This document shows, piece by piece, positions 1 through 11,300 of a stretch of 64,000 nucleotides of DNA (within the stretch, counting starts at the first letter, position 1; each line of letters begins with the position of its first letter). Under the pieces are notes generated by a model that saw only the letters and a program-made list of their open reading frames with translations, searched no databases and was not told the origin of the DNA. A program made the position numbers and the translations under genes. Origin of the DNA: Phytophthora quininea. Its lineage: Eukaryota; Oomycota; Peronosporomycetes; Peronosporales; Peronosporaceae. The stretch lies in assembly GCA_011947345.1 (NCBI GenBank), contig JAAVTG010000557.1:149673-213672 (forward strand), in the 5' to 3' direction.

Positions 1-324
1 CTGATCTTACCTCTCGAACGACGTTATCGACGCGATTCAGATGCGTTTGGCGGACTGGACGCTTTCTCTTTCCTTCGGGTTTGTTCAGCACCATCTTGCT
101 ACGCATGGCGGTCGTCAAGAATGGCAACGTCAAGACTTTCCTACTCGACGACAAAAGCATAAGCGGTTCGTTGCATGGACACTATAAGGCCGATCAAATC
201 GAACGTACCTGTCGCTCGCAGGCATTTTAAACCCAGCACGGAATACGAAGTCGTCGTCTGGGCGATCGTAGTCCTGCATCGAGGTGAACTTCGTTAGCTG
301 TCTGCATAATAAGAGCCAAAATGG
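1..324. other. no gene recognised
   Basis: No coding stretch, RNA gene or repeat could be supported here. It lies downstream of the stop codon of the minus-strand coiled-coil gene and may be its 3' flank. Confidence 0.4.
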
Positions 325-3300
325 CTAGCAATATCTTACCAATTCAATTGGTAGGACTGGATTGGTCTGCTCCGTGTTGGTAGACTCGGCGGGCGGTAGC
401 GACCCTGCTTCCCGGATGACCGAAGACACCGGCACAGGTCGACTGCAGGCCACACACATGACAGGCTTCGTCCCCATGGCGGTCGAGTCTCCGTCCGTTG
501 GCTGCAGTAGCATGAGCTCGCCACGCAAATCACGCAGTGCCACCTCGAAGCGAAGCTTCAACTGCTCTAATAACTCTCTACGAAGCCGTGCCATTTCCTC
601 GGCAGTAAATTCGCGAGCATCTTCAAGACGGTCGTCGACCTTCTGGGCAAAGTTATCGAGCAGCATCCGATAGTTGACGTTGGCATTGGCTGCACCACTG
701 AGGCCAGGGCCTCCAGGCCCGCGGGCCCCAGTTTTATCAAGGTTGAGTGCGACCTTTTAGTGACTTCTTTGATGAAGTTGTCGTAGAATTGCTTTTGACC
801 CTCTGGCGTGTTGTAAAGTCTGCCGTCAAGCTCACGGCCGGTCATTTGCGAAAACAGATCCGTCAATACGTCTCCTTGTTTGGAGGCTGACTCTACCATG
901 CTACGTCTCTCCATCGGAATGAGACTCGTACCGGTATTGTGATTGTTGTTGCTGCTGCCACCGCCACTGCCTTCTACGGAGTGTTGCGCAGTGATTCTTG
1001 CAACTTCTGCATACAGCTCTTTCCGCAATTTGTCCATCTCTTCCATGACAAGTTCTGTCCTCAGGTTGTTGGTCGAAGGAGCACGGCGATGGGGGCGGCA
1101 CTAACAGCGTCCGCCTCACTCTTCTGCCTGTCTGAAGAGCTAATACCTGCTGTCACTTCCTTCAACTTCTCTACATCTTCTTCGACCATGGCCAGACGTC
1201 TGACAGCGCCCATGAGACGCAGCTCTATCTCTCTTAGACTGTCAGGATTGCGCTGTTGAATACTCTTGGGATGCTCGTCGTGCGATGCATTTGTATTCTC
1301 CGTGCTACTGGAGGTAGCTGTGTTAGCATTGGCATCGTCATGTGCAGGACTGGATCCGCTGGCTTGATCATGATCGACGTTATAGTTACGGTGCCACATC
1401 GACCACAGCAATTCCAACTAATTCGAACAAACAAATCAACAACTTTTCCCCATCAAAACCAGCGATTAACTACGAACCTTTTCACGCATAGCATCCAACC
1501 CCTTGATCAACGGGTCATTCTTCTTTTCAGTTGTGATGTTAACCTGTAGCGTTGCGTCGATCTCTTCGTCCAAGTACCGCAATTTGCGTGTGTACTCCTC
1601 CTCGCGCTCGTCTTTACTTTCAGTGCCTTCACCACTGGTAGCATCATCTGTAATTCGTAGTGGCACCACACCAAGCCGCACAGCATTTTGAAGTTGTTTA
1701 ACTTCGTCGGAAAGTGTTTGTAGCGTTTCCGCAATACTCAGCGGCGAGTTTACCAGCGGAGCAATTGATAGCAATGTTCGGTGATAGCAGCGCTGCATCT
1801 GTTGCAACGCGTGGAGACTCTCATCATCACTGTTTCCTTGTAAAAGCTTGTCTTCCGTTAGCTCGAGGGCCTTGCGCCATTCTGCGAGTTGAGGCTTTGT
1901 GCGATCCTGGAACGTTTGGTTACGGCCCAACAGCTCCTTCTGCATCGACAATCGCGCCTCCACTAAGTGAACATGCAAATGCTCTGTGAATACGACGTTA
2001 TTGCGTAGAGCATCGAGTTGCTCTTGCTGACTCTGGGTAGTGCCGGATACGCCCTTAATCGTTTTCTGAAGATCATTCAGCGAGGCATCAGTCGATCGAC
2101 GTAAGTCCGCGAGTTTCGTGAACACTAACGACAAGTCTAGTTGCGGTTGTGATGTAGCTTCCACTGCCTTACTACCGCTTTTATCCGACTTGGTCGATTT
2201 ATCTGCGTCTGAAGCCACATCTTTGCCATTCCCACCTTCTGCGTCTTCGTTTGTTGGGCCTCGCGAAGCATACATCGAGGACATTGTTTGTTGCTGTACA
2301 TTCAAGTCGTCGAGACCGTCTGTGAGTGACTTAATGTCGGCCTTGTGTTTGTCCATTGTTTCATCGTATTCCCGCAGTTTTTGGTCGCGGTCGTCTTGAA
2401 TCGCCCTGAGTTCCTTCAACTCATCCAAAATCGCACTCGTGCTAGCACCAAGCTCGTTTAGCTTTCTGTCTTGGTCTTGCTGCGACGATAATAGTCCTTC
2501 AAGGTCACCACTGCTATTAAAGCTTGCGTTTTCACTCGGGGCCACGGATGTTTCAGCGCTAGCGTTTGTCATTTGAGACGACGAGTGATTCAACTTGCTC
2601 AAGTTGCTCTTCAGTTCGTCCAGCTCTTGCCCATGGACATCTATTCGAGCTTGCAATTCCTTTAGTTTCACCGTCTCGGCTTGGACATCCGCAGCAGTGT
2701 CAAACGGGGCTCCCGACAGTTTAAATCCACTACTCGAAGTTCCATCGGAAGCACCACTGTTCTCTCCGTTCTCATCATCTCCATCAGCAGCTTCTTGGCC
2801 GAAAGCCTGTGCCAATGCCTTCTTTAATTCATTTCGCAACTCCTTCTTCGCATCTGCCAATTCTTTAGGGGTCACAAAAGCATTTTGACTAACACTACTC
2901 AATCGTGGAGTTCGTGAGGTTCTAGGCGATCGGGGAGATTGCTTTACATCCAATACTGACTCGTTCTCCCGTTGGTTCCTTCGTCATTTGGAGATGTGCT
3001 CGGATCCCCCTCGTCAGCAAGTTGCTGTTGGTCCTCGCCATCTTGTGGGGCGACAACGTCAAGCTGAGCTTGCATTTCCTCCATTTTATTCTGAATCTTC
3101 TCAACAGCAGTAGCTGCTTCCATTTTGTCGCTCTCAGCACGTGCCAGCTCGTCTCGAAGAGAAGAAAGCTGGTTTTCCATTTCTTTCATCGTGTTGCTGT
3201 TGTTTTGCTGAGCCAGTTGCTGTTTCGCCATCGACCTGCCCAAAGCTTGTAGCACTTTCATCAACGGCTCCCACGACATGCTGTAGGCAATTAGCTCTTC

Positions 3301-3441
3301 CTTCATCAACGAGGCAAACATATCAGCATCAAAACCACCGTTGTCAGATTCTGGCGAGGAGATGTGGTCGTCATTGTTGGCACCTCCACCAAGCACCTCT
3401 GCATTCTGTCCCTCTTCGTCACTAGGCAGAACCTCTTCCAT
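325..3441 (-). CDS. coiled-coil protein with DUF4795/QRICH2-like C-terminus (frame-slipped)
   Basis: About 1,019 residues when read through three frame slips. An acidic Ser/Asn-rich N-terminus (start chosen at ATG 3441; the reading frame stays open upstream without an ATG) is followed by long heptad-type coiled coils rich in Glu, Lys, Leu and Gln. A 60-bp GT-AG intron lies at 1418-1477. The C-terminal part carries helical segments ending in a CVACSRPVPV motif, which resembles the ClSCDRPv motif of DUF4795 proteins such as glutamine-rich protein 2, a flagellar axoneme protein. That assignment is an inference; oomycete zoospores are flagellated, so it would make sense. Frame slips, each equal to one missing base, fall near 2968 (CCC on the plus strand), 1091 (GGGGG) and 755 (TTTT). 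Three slips mean either sequencing error or a decaying gene. Confidence 0.55.
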
Positions 3442-3494
3442 CCGGTTGATAAAACTTGTTACTCGACCTAAGTAGCGCCCAACGACGATGCTCC

Positions 3495-3521
3495 GCACCG
3501 GTACGGTGACCGTACGCGTGC
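3495..3521. repeat. 27-bp near-perfect palindrome upstream of coiled-coil gene
   Basis: Two 13-base arms around a single G match at 11 of 13 positions (GCACCGGTACGGT against the complement of ACCGTACGCGTGC). It lies about 55 bp upstream of the chosen start codon of the minus-strand coiled-coil gene and could be a binding site for a dimeric regulator. Nothing else supports a function. Confidence 0.35.
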
Positions 3522-3693
3522 GAACTGTTTAAAGGCCGCTACCAGAGGCAGTTTCGCCGATTTTCTGGAGTCAGCTATTTTCTGCCAGTTCCAGTCAAAA
3601 ACGTATACCATGTTAGCGCTATCACTTTGTTAGAACGTGTTGCCGTAAATTTTCAAGGTAACAACAGCAATATAAACTTTCATATCAACTCTC

Positions 3694-5784
3694 TCAGGCT
3701 GCGCATTGCCTCTTGTTGCAGAGTGCATCAGCATCAACCACGAAGAATGCTGAGGATGCACCTGTGTATGGAGTGACATTCCTCCACAAGAATCGTTTGT
3801 AATCCCCGTTGACTTTGATCCGATACTTCCCCAATGGCGTGCTTTCCGGGATGCACCACTCAATTGTCACCATGGATCGGAACGTACCCTGCCGCTGCCA
3901 CGAGAACGTTGTGTTCGGATCGCCATCATCAGCATGGACAACCCAAACACCCCCGCCGACTCGGCTATCGTCGGTCATCCATCGTTGGACTTCTAGGAAA
4001 GTACTTTGAGTCCGCAGATTATTCTTCGGGTGCGCTGCATGAAAGCACACCTTTACCGTCGACCCCCAAAGGTACTCCTCTGCAACGTCGGTGCCTTCAA
4101 CTACACCGCCAAATGACGAATTGGATGCCACCCCGTCGTGGATGACAGGGATATTGTAGTCTAACGCCCCCATTCCTGTAATGAGTGGAGGGTCTACGCC
4201 TTCGTTGATCGAGATTGCCTGTCGCCCTGGGTCTTTTGAAAGCTTGGAGTGCATACTTTTCCCCAAACTTTCGAAGTGTTGGCAAGTGGCAACGAGTTGG
4301 TTTGGTCCAAAGTGTGTCGAGGCTCCTTCGTAGCGCTGAACTGCATATTCCTCCCGCGTTGTCAAATATCCACAGTACGCATTGCTCAGCCCAGAAATCA
4401 CGGGCTCGTGCAGTACCTTGGTGCCTGGTAAAAGCTCGCTCAGCAAGGAGTGCAGAGATTCTCGAAGACGTCGTCCAGCCATCGTCGTCATCTCAAAAGG
4501 AACCGCAACGACGTGGAGACTCTCGGCAATTGAAAATACCTGAAGCGGCAACACTTTAGGAGACATCCCGTAGCGTGCAGTTGGGAAAATAATAGGCTTC
4601 TCCCCTTGTAGTGACTGAAGCTCCGGCAAAGTTGTAACTTTGGGATACGTTCCCCAACGAATTCCTTCCGGCACGACGGGTACACCTCGTCCATCGAACT
4701 CGGTGCCGCTGACCATCGACACACCGATGCACCCGGAACACGTCGATGTCGGACACTCTGCGTTCAGCTGCCAGCGCTTTTCCAGCTTGATGCTGCAATA
4801 GTCTACGTATTGATGCGCGAATTTGATGATCCCCGCAATCGGTGGCGATGTTAGCGCTTCAGTGTACAACTCCCTTGCAGTGTTCAGTTGCGCGTTCGCC
4901 ACCGTCATCATGAGTTCAAAATCTTTATGCTGGGTGCCAGCATGTCTAGGCCCGCAAATATTCGGACTCACGTCTCCTTCGTTGCTCTGCGCGAACGCTG
5001 CCACGAAGGCTCTCGGTCGATCCATGAGGTGCTTGGTGCCTTGTTCCCGCTCGAACTCGAAGGCCGCATAGCCTTTATTATCTCCTGTAATGAGTGTGTA
5101 CCAGTTGCCCATACTCGTCGGATGGACTGCAAACCAATTGATCATACCAATGGGATACCCATCCAGCCCGTCGAGCCTCCAGAGCGTCATCTCCTTGTCC
5201 GTGTCGAACTTGTACTTGGCTCGCTCCTGCTCTGGGTTGGCCATGTACGCGTCGGCAGATCTATTGACCGACGCGCCCAGACACAAACCTTTAGCAACTC
5301 GAATGACTGCTGGCCTTAAGTTCCTATGAGCTCTCACAATGGCTTCCACTATGCCCGACACTACACACTCAAAGTTCTGTCGGTCGGCGCCGTGTAGCGG
5401 TGGGTGGACACTGTAGATGAAGTAGTGCGACAGCCCTCCAGGCGCGCAGTGAGTGTGTGTGGCGCTGAGCATGACGTTGTCCCTTGTGTAGAGTCCCTGC
5501 AGCTCTGGATGCAGCTCCAGTCTCTTGACGACCGACTGGGAGACCCACTCGGACACCATCCCCAGCTCGGCGCAAACAAAGACGCAGTGGCGGCGGCGCT
5601 GCGGGTCGTGGAAGGCGAAGGCTCGGGCGCGCTGCCGCATGTGGATGCCCGAGGACAGCTGCCCCACCTTGGCGTAGCCGAACATGCCAGCCTCAGCGGC
5701 GGGGCCCGTGATGTCGAACATGGCGGCGCCGATGCGCATGGGCGCGGCCTCGTCCTCGATCGTGACGCTCGTGTGCGGCGGCAT
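3694..5784 (-). CDS. neutral/alkaline ceramidase
   Basis: Hydrolyses ceramide to sphingosine and fatty acid. The uninterrupted 696-residue protein matches the full length of the neutral ceramidase family. Visible family residues are SATHTHCAPGG and WFAVHPTSMG (zinc-binding histidines), QSNEGDVSPN (the nucleophilic-serine signature), VPFEMTTMAGRR (zinc-binding Glu) and a Tyr-rich NAYCGYLTTREEY block (zinc-binding Tyr), followed by the C-terminal beta domain. The frame is open for another 33 residues upstream to an ATG at 5883. I chose ATG 5784 because a core-promoter-like element lies just upstream of it. Neither start gives a convincing signal peptide, although many family members are secreted; a missed upstream exon is possible. 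No introns or frame slips. Confidence 0.93.
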   Translation of the reverse strand: MPPHTSVTIEDEAAPMRIGAAMFDITGPAAEAGMFGYAKVGQLSSGIHMRQRARAFAFHDPQRRRHCVFVCAELGMVSEWVSQSVVKRLELHPELQGLYTRDNVMLSATHTHCAPGGLSHYFIYSVHPPLHGADRQNFECVVSGIVEAIVRAHRNLRPAVIRVAKGLCLGASVNRSADAYMANPEQERAKYKFDTDKEMTLWRLDGLDGYPIGMINWFAVHPTSMGNWYTLITGDNKGYAAFEFEREQGTKHLMDRPRAFVAAFAQSNEGDVSPNICGPRHAGTQHKDFELMMTVANAQLNTARELYTEALTSPPIAGIIKFAHQYVDYCSIKLEKRWQLNAECPTSTCSGCIGVSMVSGTEFDGRGVPVVPEGIRWGTYPKVTTLPELQSLQGEKPIIFPTARYGMSPKVLPLQVFSIAESLHVVAVPFEMTTMAGRRLRESLHSLLSELLPGTKVLHEPVISGLSNAYCGYLTTREEYAVQRYEGASTHFGPNQLVATCQHFESLGKSMHSKLSKDPGRQAISINEGVDPPLITGMGALDYNIPVIHDGVASNSSFGGVVEGTDVAEEYLWGSTVKVCFHAAHPKNNLRTQSTFLEVQRWMTDDSRVGGGVWVVHADDGDPNTTFSWQRQGTFRSMVTIEWCIPESTPLGKYRIKVNGDYKRFLWRNVTPYTGASSAFFVVDADALCNKRQCAA

Positions 5785-5798
5785 CGTGTCGTTTTGCT

Positions 5799-5812
5799 GA
5801 ATGGGAAAAAGA
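5799..5812 (-). promoter_or_regulatory. initiator-like core promoter (weak)
   Basis: On the minus strand the 14-mer TCTTTTTCCCATTC matches about 11 of 14 positions of the oomycete initiator-type core TCATTYYNCAWTTT. It lies 15 bp upstream of the preferred ceramidase start codon, which supports the shorter protein. Confidence 0.3.
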
Positions 5813-7078
5813 TGGCGCACGCGGCATATTGGGTGAAAGAAGCGGGTATAGTGAGAACAAGTGAAACAGAGTGATGGTCCCAATATTGAAGTTGCCCAGA
5901 TCTGATTACGGTCTGCTCTGACTCATTGGCTGCAGCCTTGGTTGCCTCCCCATGGACAATATCGAGGAGCGTCGAGGGATCTACATGCGGCTAGCGCAGC
6001 CCATACTGCTTGCTTTAACCCCAGTCAAAACTTTTGAGCTTGAAGCTATTGACGCCTTGAAGACTTCGAGATTGGTTGGTGCTGTTGTTGTTGGCATATT
6101 GCTCGGCAGTGGATACCACACATACACGCCAAAACCTGCAGGAGACTGCTGCACCACAATGAATCCTCGTTATAGAATTTATCTGGGCGTTTGTGACGTA
6201 GTTTGAAAACGAGGCGAACGCAGGAACCAGTTGAAAAGCATGGTTGCGTTTGCGAGTTCAGACTCCGCAGCCCTGTGGCAGCAGACAAAGGCGGACTGCT
6301 TGTCGTGCATTTGTAAGTATTGACGCTTTTGTGGCGGTTGCTGGCCTGAAGTTTGCGGAATCGACGACTTGAGTATTAGTAGCATCATTCGCAAAGAACT
6401 TTGGGGAGCTCGAGCTGCACCCGCCGAAAATATGCAGACAGCGTCGAACACCGACGACACGTTCCCGCTGACGAGGGATTCGATTTCAAATTGCTGGCGC
6501 GCTTCATGACGTGCTCCCATGACAACGGGGCAACAACCCCGACTCGCCTTGGATTCTCAGCAACAGCTTGAGTGAAACATCGCAGGAGTTACAGCCGCCT
6601 GGGGGCATATTGAGCCCCACAAGTTGCCAGTTCCAGTGTCATGCAAATAGCTGTTGCTGCTCCATTCCGGCGGGGGCGGAAGGAAGGACTTGAGTCTTCC
6701 GCCGTCACCTTGAGAGGGCAGATAGTCCATGTACTGGTAGCCATATCTACATACTGTCTGTTCGTAACCAAACTGACGTCGTCTCGACATTGCCCCATTT
6801 GCGGCGACATGCCCCCACCTTTGTCTGAGGCAATCGCCTGGTCCTCTAGCAGAGACTCTCCGCACAACAGACGACGTGCCTTTCGCATCAGAAGGCATAG
6901 GATTCGGTGACAAGAACAGCAGACACATTAGTTTTGGTGACTGTAGTCATAAACTGCTCGTACTAGAGCGACCAAACAAGTAACACAGAAATGTACTTGT
7001 CACCGACAGACGGTCCGGCTATCAGAAAGCCAGTCGCCAACAGCTCCAATAGAGACTCGTCAATCTGCACGCTGCGCC
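5813..7078. other. divergent intergenic region
   Basis: About 1.2 kb between the divergently transcribed ceramidase and DEP genes. Apart from one doubtful minus-strand reading frame (6557-6928) I see no conserved coding sequence, RNA or repeat. It probably holds promoter sequence for both genes. Confidence 0.4.
6557..6928 (-). CDS. doubtful hypothetical protein
   Basis: A 123-residue frame with a Tyr-rich middle (YGYQYMDYLP) and a proline cluster (FLPPPPEW). The composition is protein-like but I recognise no family, and no promoter, intron or neighbour supports it. It could equally be a chance open frame. Confidence 0.2.
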   Translation of the reverse strand: MCLLFLSPNPMPSDAKGTSSVVRRVSARGPGDCLRQRWGHVAANGAMSRRRQFGYEQTVCRYGYQYMDYLPSQGDGGRLKSFLPPPPEWSSNSYLHDTGTGNLWGSICPQAAVTPAMFHSSCC

Positions 7079-8506
7079 ATGCGAAGGTTCTCTCGCGCCT
7101 CGTCCCGCGGCGAGCCCTCGACACCTTCGCCTTTGCCGCCCGACGCGTCGGCCGGCGGCCCCAAGCTCGAGCCCCTCAAGCCGCACAGCAGCATGCCCGG
7201 CCTGCCCCCGGCGCCGCAGCGCGTCGACAGCATCCAGAGCATGACACGCAGTCGCCGCACGTCACAAGACGAGATCCGCGCGCTGCTGGCGCGCACCACG
7301 CTGGCCCTGGACAAGATCGTGAGCATCCGCGAGTCCATGGAGGACGTGGTGGACTTCAAGCAGTTCGAGAAGAAGCAGCGGCAGTCGCGGCCGTCCCGAG
7401 TCAGCTCCAGCGTCGCCGAGCTGGCCGCCAGGTCCACGTCGGGTCCAGCTACGGCAGCACTGAAGCGTCGTCCCTGTCGGAGGACCTTTTGGCCGACAGA
7501 TCCACCAACTCGACCACCAACTCGTCATCCTCAATGGAAGACACGGGCGAACACGACGTGGACCAGGACAGAGAACAGGAGCGCAACCGACACAACCAAC
7601 TGCAGCACTCGCACAGTACAGACCCCGACGAGGAGCGAGCAAATGACGACAGCGAGTCGGAGGACGAGGACGACGCGTTCGAGGACCCTACCAGCAGCTC
7701 CCTTGAGAGTTCCCTCTCGGCGGATGGTGAGCTGGCGCCATTGAAAGAGGCGCGCTTGGAGCGCCTCAACAACATCAACATCTCGTTCCACGAAGGGCTC
7801 CCAAAGAGTTTTTCCAGGCGCTGTGTCGCTTCCTCAACTCGGCGCTGGAGGTCAAGACCAGACACTCGAGGTTCAACTTTTACAAGGAAGCCTTTACGGG
7901 CGGAGACACTGTGCGCGAGATGCTGCTGAGCGGCTTTGCCGACGACCGCCAGACTGCCACTCGCTACGGCAATGTGCTTGTAAGACTCGGCTTCATTGAG
8001 CACGTGTCCCGCACGGACGACCAACTGCACAACACCAAGGACAACTTCTACCGATTCACCAAAGTGCTCGAGTACGACGACGCGTCGGAGGCCTTTGCCG
8101 CGGACACTGCCACCGCAGACGCACATCGATCAACGCCAACAACTACCGTGAATCTGTGGTCTCGAACGAGTCCACAGAGTCGGTGGAGTACGACTTCACT
8201 ACGGCAACTGATGAGGTGCACGCACTCGTCACGGTCGAAGCGCTGCACGTGCTGGCCAAGGTCCTGCACAAGGTCTTTGAGCGCAAGAACAAGCTTCTGT
8301 TCTACAAGGGCTTTGTCGGTTGCTTCTTGGGCGCCGAGGCCGTCAATGTCATCCGTGAGATGCGCATCGCCACCACACTCATCGACGCCGTCCTCATCGG
8401 CCAAGCTCTTCTGGACGAAGGCTTGATTGAGCCGATCGCCACGACAGTCTCCACTTTCCAGGACAAGTACGTCTTCTACCGTCTGACCAAGATATCGTCG
8501 TCGTGA
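7079..8506 (+). CDS. protein with two DEP domains (frame-slipped)
   Basis: Read through three frame slips (near 7430, 7805 and 8110, each worth one missing base) this is a 476-residue protein. The N-terminus is Arg/Ser/Pro-rich, followed by a very acidic Ser/Asp/Glu segment. Two DEP-type segments follow: one around FYKEAFTGGDTVREMLLSGF with LVRLGFIEHV, and one around FYKGFVGCFLGAEAVNVI with ALLDEGLIEPI. DEP domains attach signalling proteins to membranes or G-protein-coupled receptors. No catalytic domain is seen, so it is probably an adaptor. Strong GC-rich codon bias is kept in all segments, which argues that they belong to one gene and that the slips are recent or are errors. Confidence 0.75.
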
Positions 8507-8875
8507 AGCGGTCCGCGACCATGTGCTGGTCTCTTGAAAAAGAAACAGGAGAAAGCAAGCCTCGTCGAGACCGTATGAAGCTCGTCGCTGTCAAGCCACC
8601 CCGCAATTGCGCTTAAACACCTCGGCCTTCCTCGCTTCGACTCGTCGGAAACATGCAACACCTTAGAAGCCCCGCAAGGGGAGTTTGTGAAAGAGGTCGA
8701 CACCGATTTTTGTTGATATTTAATGGAAAATGAAGCTGTCGTTGTTTTATTGAAAGTGTCAATGTGCTACCGATAGCACTACTGACACGGAGCTCTTCGG
8801 GTCATTTTGCATTAACTTTTGAACAATATACATATACCATCGCTACGCAGGACCGATTGTTCGGGGCTTCACTAC
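8507..8875. other. convergent intergenic region
   Basis: 3' flanks of the DEP gene (+) and the transporter gene (-). Nothing else seen. Confidence 0.4.
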
Positions 8876-10466
8876 CTACACCTTGGACTCCTTGGTTCCG
8901 GCAGGGCTGACACCACCGTGCAGGATCTTCTCCATGTCGTCGTGGTCCACGTGGGCGGCGTCTTCCAGGTCGCGGTCGTGCTTGACATCGAATTCCTTGC
9001 CACGAGCTTCCGGGCCAATGAGAGTCAGGATGAACAAGTAGACGAACACGACGCCCATGAAGATGCAGATGACCTTGCCGTACTGGTAGCGACTCACTCC
9101 TTCAGCGGAATCCGGCAACGGGAAGTGCTCTCCGAGAGAGGCCTCGATGGTCGACGACGCGGACGACACCAAGTTACCGAGTTGGTAGGCCGTGCCGACG
9201 ACGAACGCGCTGTAGGATGGCGGTGACAGCTCCATCAAATGGATCGGGACGACACCCCACGCACCCTGCACGCAAAACTGCTCGAAGAAGGCGGCGATCA
9301 TGACGGTCTCATTGGAGACGTAGCAGTACGGGTACAACAGAGCGGCGCCGATGACACACATGACGAGGATCGAGAGGCGACGACCGACGATTTGCGAGTA
9401 GTAGCCGACGATGGTGCCACCGCAAATGGCGCCCAAGTTGGCCACGACCTGCGTCACGGTGACTTGGTTCGCGTTGAACTCGAATTGGTTCTCCAGCATC
9501 GTCGGGTACAGGTCCTGCGAGCCGTGAGACTGCAACAAGAAGCACAAAAGGTCAGCAAACATGTTCATCAAGCACAGTCGTTGGACGACGTACCATGAAG
9601 TTGAATCCGGCCATGAGCAGCACCAAGTAGCAGAGCAGCAGCCAGTGGCGCTTCAACGCGATTTTACCCTCAGCGACGAATGTCTTGGTCATGTTGTGAC
9701 TCGCCTCACGCACACGTTGGCGTTCCTGGAAGACCTTGGTCTCCGGTAGATACAGACGGAAGATGATGATGAAAATTGGCGGGCAGGCTCCGAACCAGAA
9801 GAGCGGACGCCAGCCGTGGCTGGTGGTGTTGACGAGCGCACGAGCAAACACCACCGCCAACAGGTAGCCGAAGGCGTAACCTTGCTGCATCATACCCGAG
9901 ACGATACCGCGAGCTGCCGGCGGACAGTCCTCGAGAGCGGTGGCAGCGACGTTGCCGTAGAGACCGCCCATGGCGATACCGAAGAGCGCACGCACCCACA
10001 GGAACTGTGTGTACGTCTGGCAGAAGCCGGTGGCGAGCTCGAGGATGATGAAGAGCACGTTGTTGAGCACGAAGGGCCATTTGCGACCCCACCGATCACT
10101 GGCGATACCGAAGGTGATGGAGCCCACGGACCGCAGCATGAGCACGAGCGTGATGCCCCATGTGATGTCGGTCTTGGACTTGTCGAAGGTTTTGGCCAGA
10201 TCCGAGACGGTCATGGAGACGGTGAAGAAGTCGAAGGCGTCCCAGGACCAGGCGACGAAGGCCACGAGGAACTGCAGCCACTGCAAGCGGTCGAGCTGCT
10301 TGAGCACCACGAACGGGTTGTCGACCTTGTTCATGGGCGGCTTGAGCGTCGTGATGCGGGTCTTGCAGTACTCGCCGAACGAGCGCTCTTCATCGTTGAC
10401 AGGCGGCTCGAAGGTCTGATTTGCTCTTGGTGTCAAGACCACCTGGTAGTCCGTCTCGACCGCCAT
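8876..10466 (-). CDS. Jen1-type (SHS family) monocarboxylate/H+ symporter, MFS
   Basis: A 508-residue major facilitator with twelve predicted membrane helices. It carries the MFS loop motif ASDRWGRKW and, across the intron, the Jen1 family signature NFMSHGSQDLYPTML (pattern N-x-x-[ST]-H-x-[ST]-Q-D-x-x-x-T). Fungal Jen1 imports lactate, pyruvate or dicarboxylates with protons across the plasma membrane, so carboxylate uptake is the likely role; the substrate here is not known. Two exons, with a 64-bp GT-AG intron at 9530-9593 that restores the signature exactly. The frame is open 52 codons upstream of the chosen ATG (10466), but a strong initiator element lies within that stretch, so the shorter form is preferred. 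No frame slips. Confidence 0.93.
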
Positions 10467-10511
10467 GTTCGACTTGCTCGGTGCTGTCTTGGACTTGGGG
10501 TGCTCGGACGC

Positions 10512-10525
10512 AAATTGGAAAGTGA
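10512..10525 (-). promoter_or_regulatory. oomycete initiator-type core promoter
   Basis: On the minus strand TCACTTTCCAATTT matches 13 of 14 positions of the oomycete core element TCATTYYNCAWTTT, 46 bp upstream of the transporter start codon, the usual distance for transcription start sites in this group. Confidence 0.6.
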
Positions 10526-11300
10526 CGACCGACTGAGCTCGAGGAGGGAGCAGCGAAGACCGACGATCATGGGCGATGCAAGGCGCCGTTGCTCTGCGCA
10601 ACGAGCACGTTGAAGCTCGCAAGGGAACACCTCATTTAACAGGATACAGCTGCTGCGCATCACCGGACCGACATATTGGCCCCGACTAGCAAAGCAGACC
10701 GGCTCACTGAGCCGAGCCGGCGAAGCTGAAGTGCAACCACAGCAGGCGATTGGCGTCCATCACCGACGAACCGTATCATGACACTTGAAGCGCAGACAAA
10801 AGCTTTGTCCTTCAGACGTATTCGCCTAAGCTGCTTGTAGATCCCACGCCACCTCGAGACTCGCAAGGACTCTTCTTCCTGTCAGGACAACAAGATTAAA
10901 ATGCTTGGTTGAAGTGCAAGCAGGGGCGTCGTGCGTCGCCGGCATCGACTCGTTGGGATTGCCAGAGCAAAGGCGAGAGATCAGAGCGAGCGGCAATCAT
11001 TTGTATCGGCTGTTCATCATGGTCCGAGACGCTGCGGCGATGATGAGGCCGAAGAGCGTGATGAATTAAGCGGCTCTGATGGTGGCGACCGGGGCAGTCA
11101 CTGACCGAGGGAAGACGGGCCTGGCTTTCAAGGGATTTAAGCGGCGCTCATCATCGGCGTTTGAAACATTTTGCTCAGGCCAAATTATCATTACCGTCTT
11201 CATACTTTACTCGCTCGACAGGGATCTGTGCCGCTGTCGCCTTCGTTACAATTTGCACAGCCATCGCTTCGTCAAAACTGGGTTTCTCGGTGTCGTGCTG
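10526..11300. other. intergenic region
   Basis: Between the transporter promoter and the 3' end of the DysF-PH-PIPK gene. No coding sequence, RNA or repeat is supported. Confidence 0.4.

Noticed and set aside
5404..5874. Long plus-strand frame opposite the ceramidase start region
   Set aside because: Shadow of the ceramidase gene, caused by its GC-rich third positions.
9816..10613. 265-codon plus-strand frame opposite the transporter
   Set aside because: His/Asp/Glu-rich shadow of the Jen1-type gene; no sensible hydrophobic pattern or domain.
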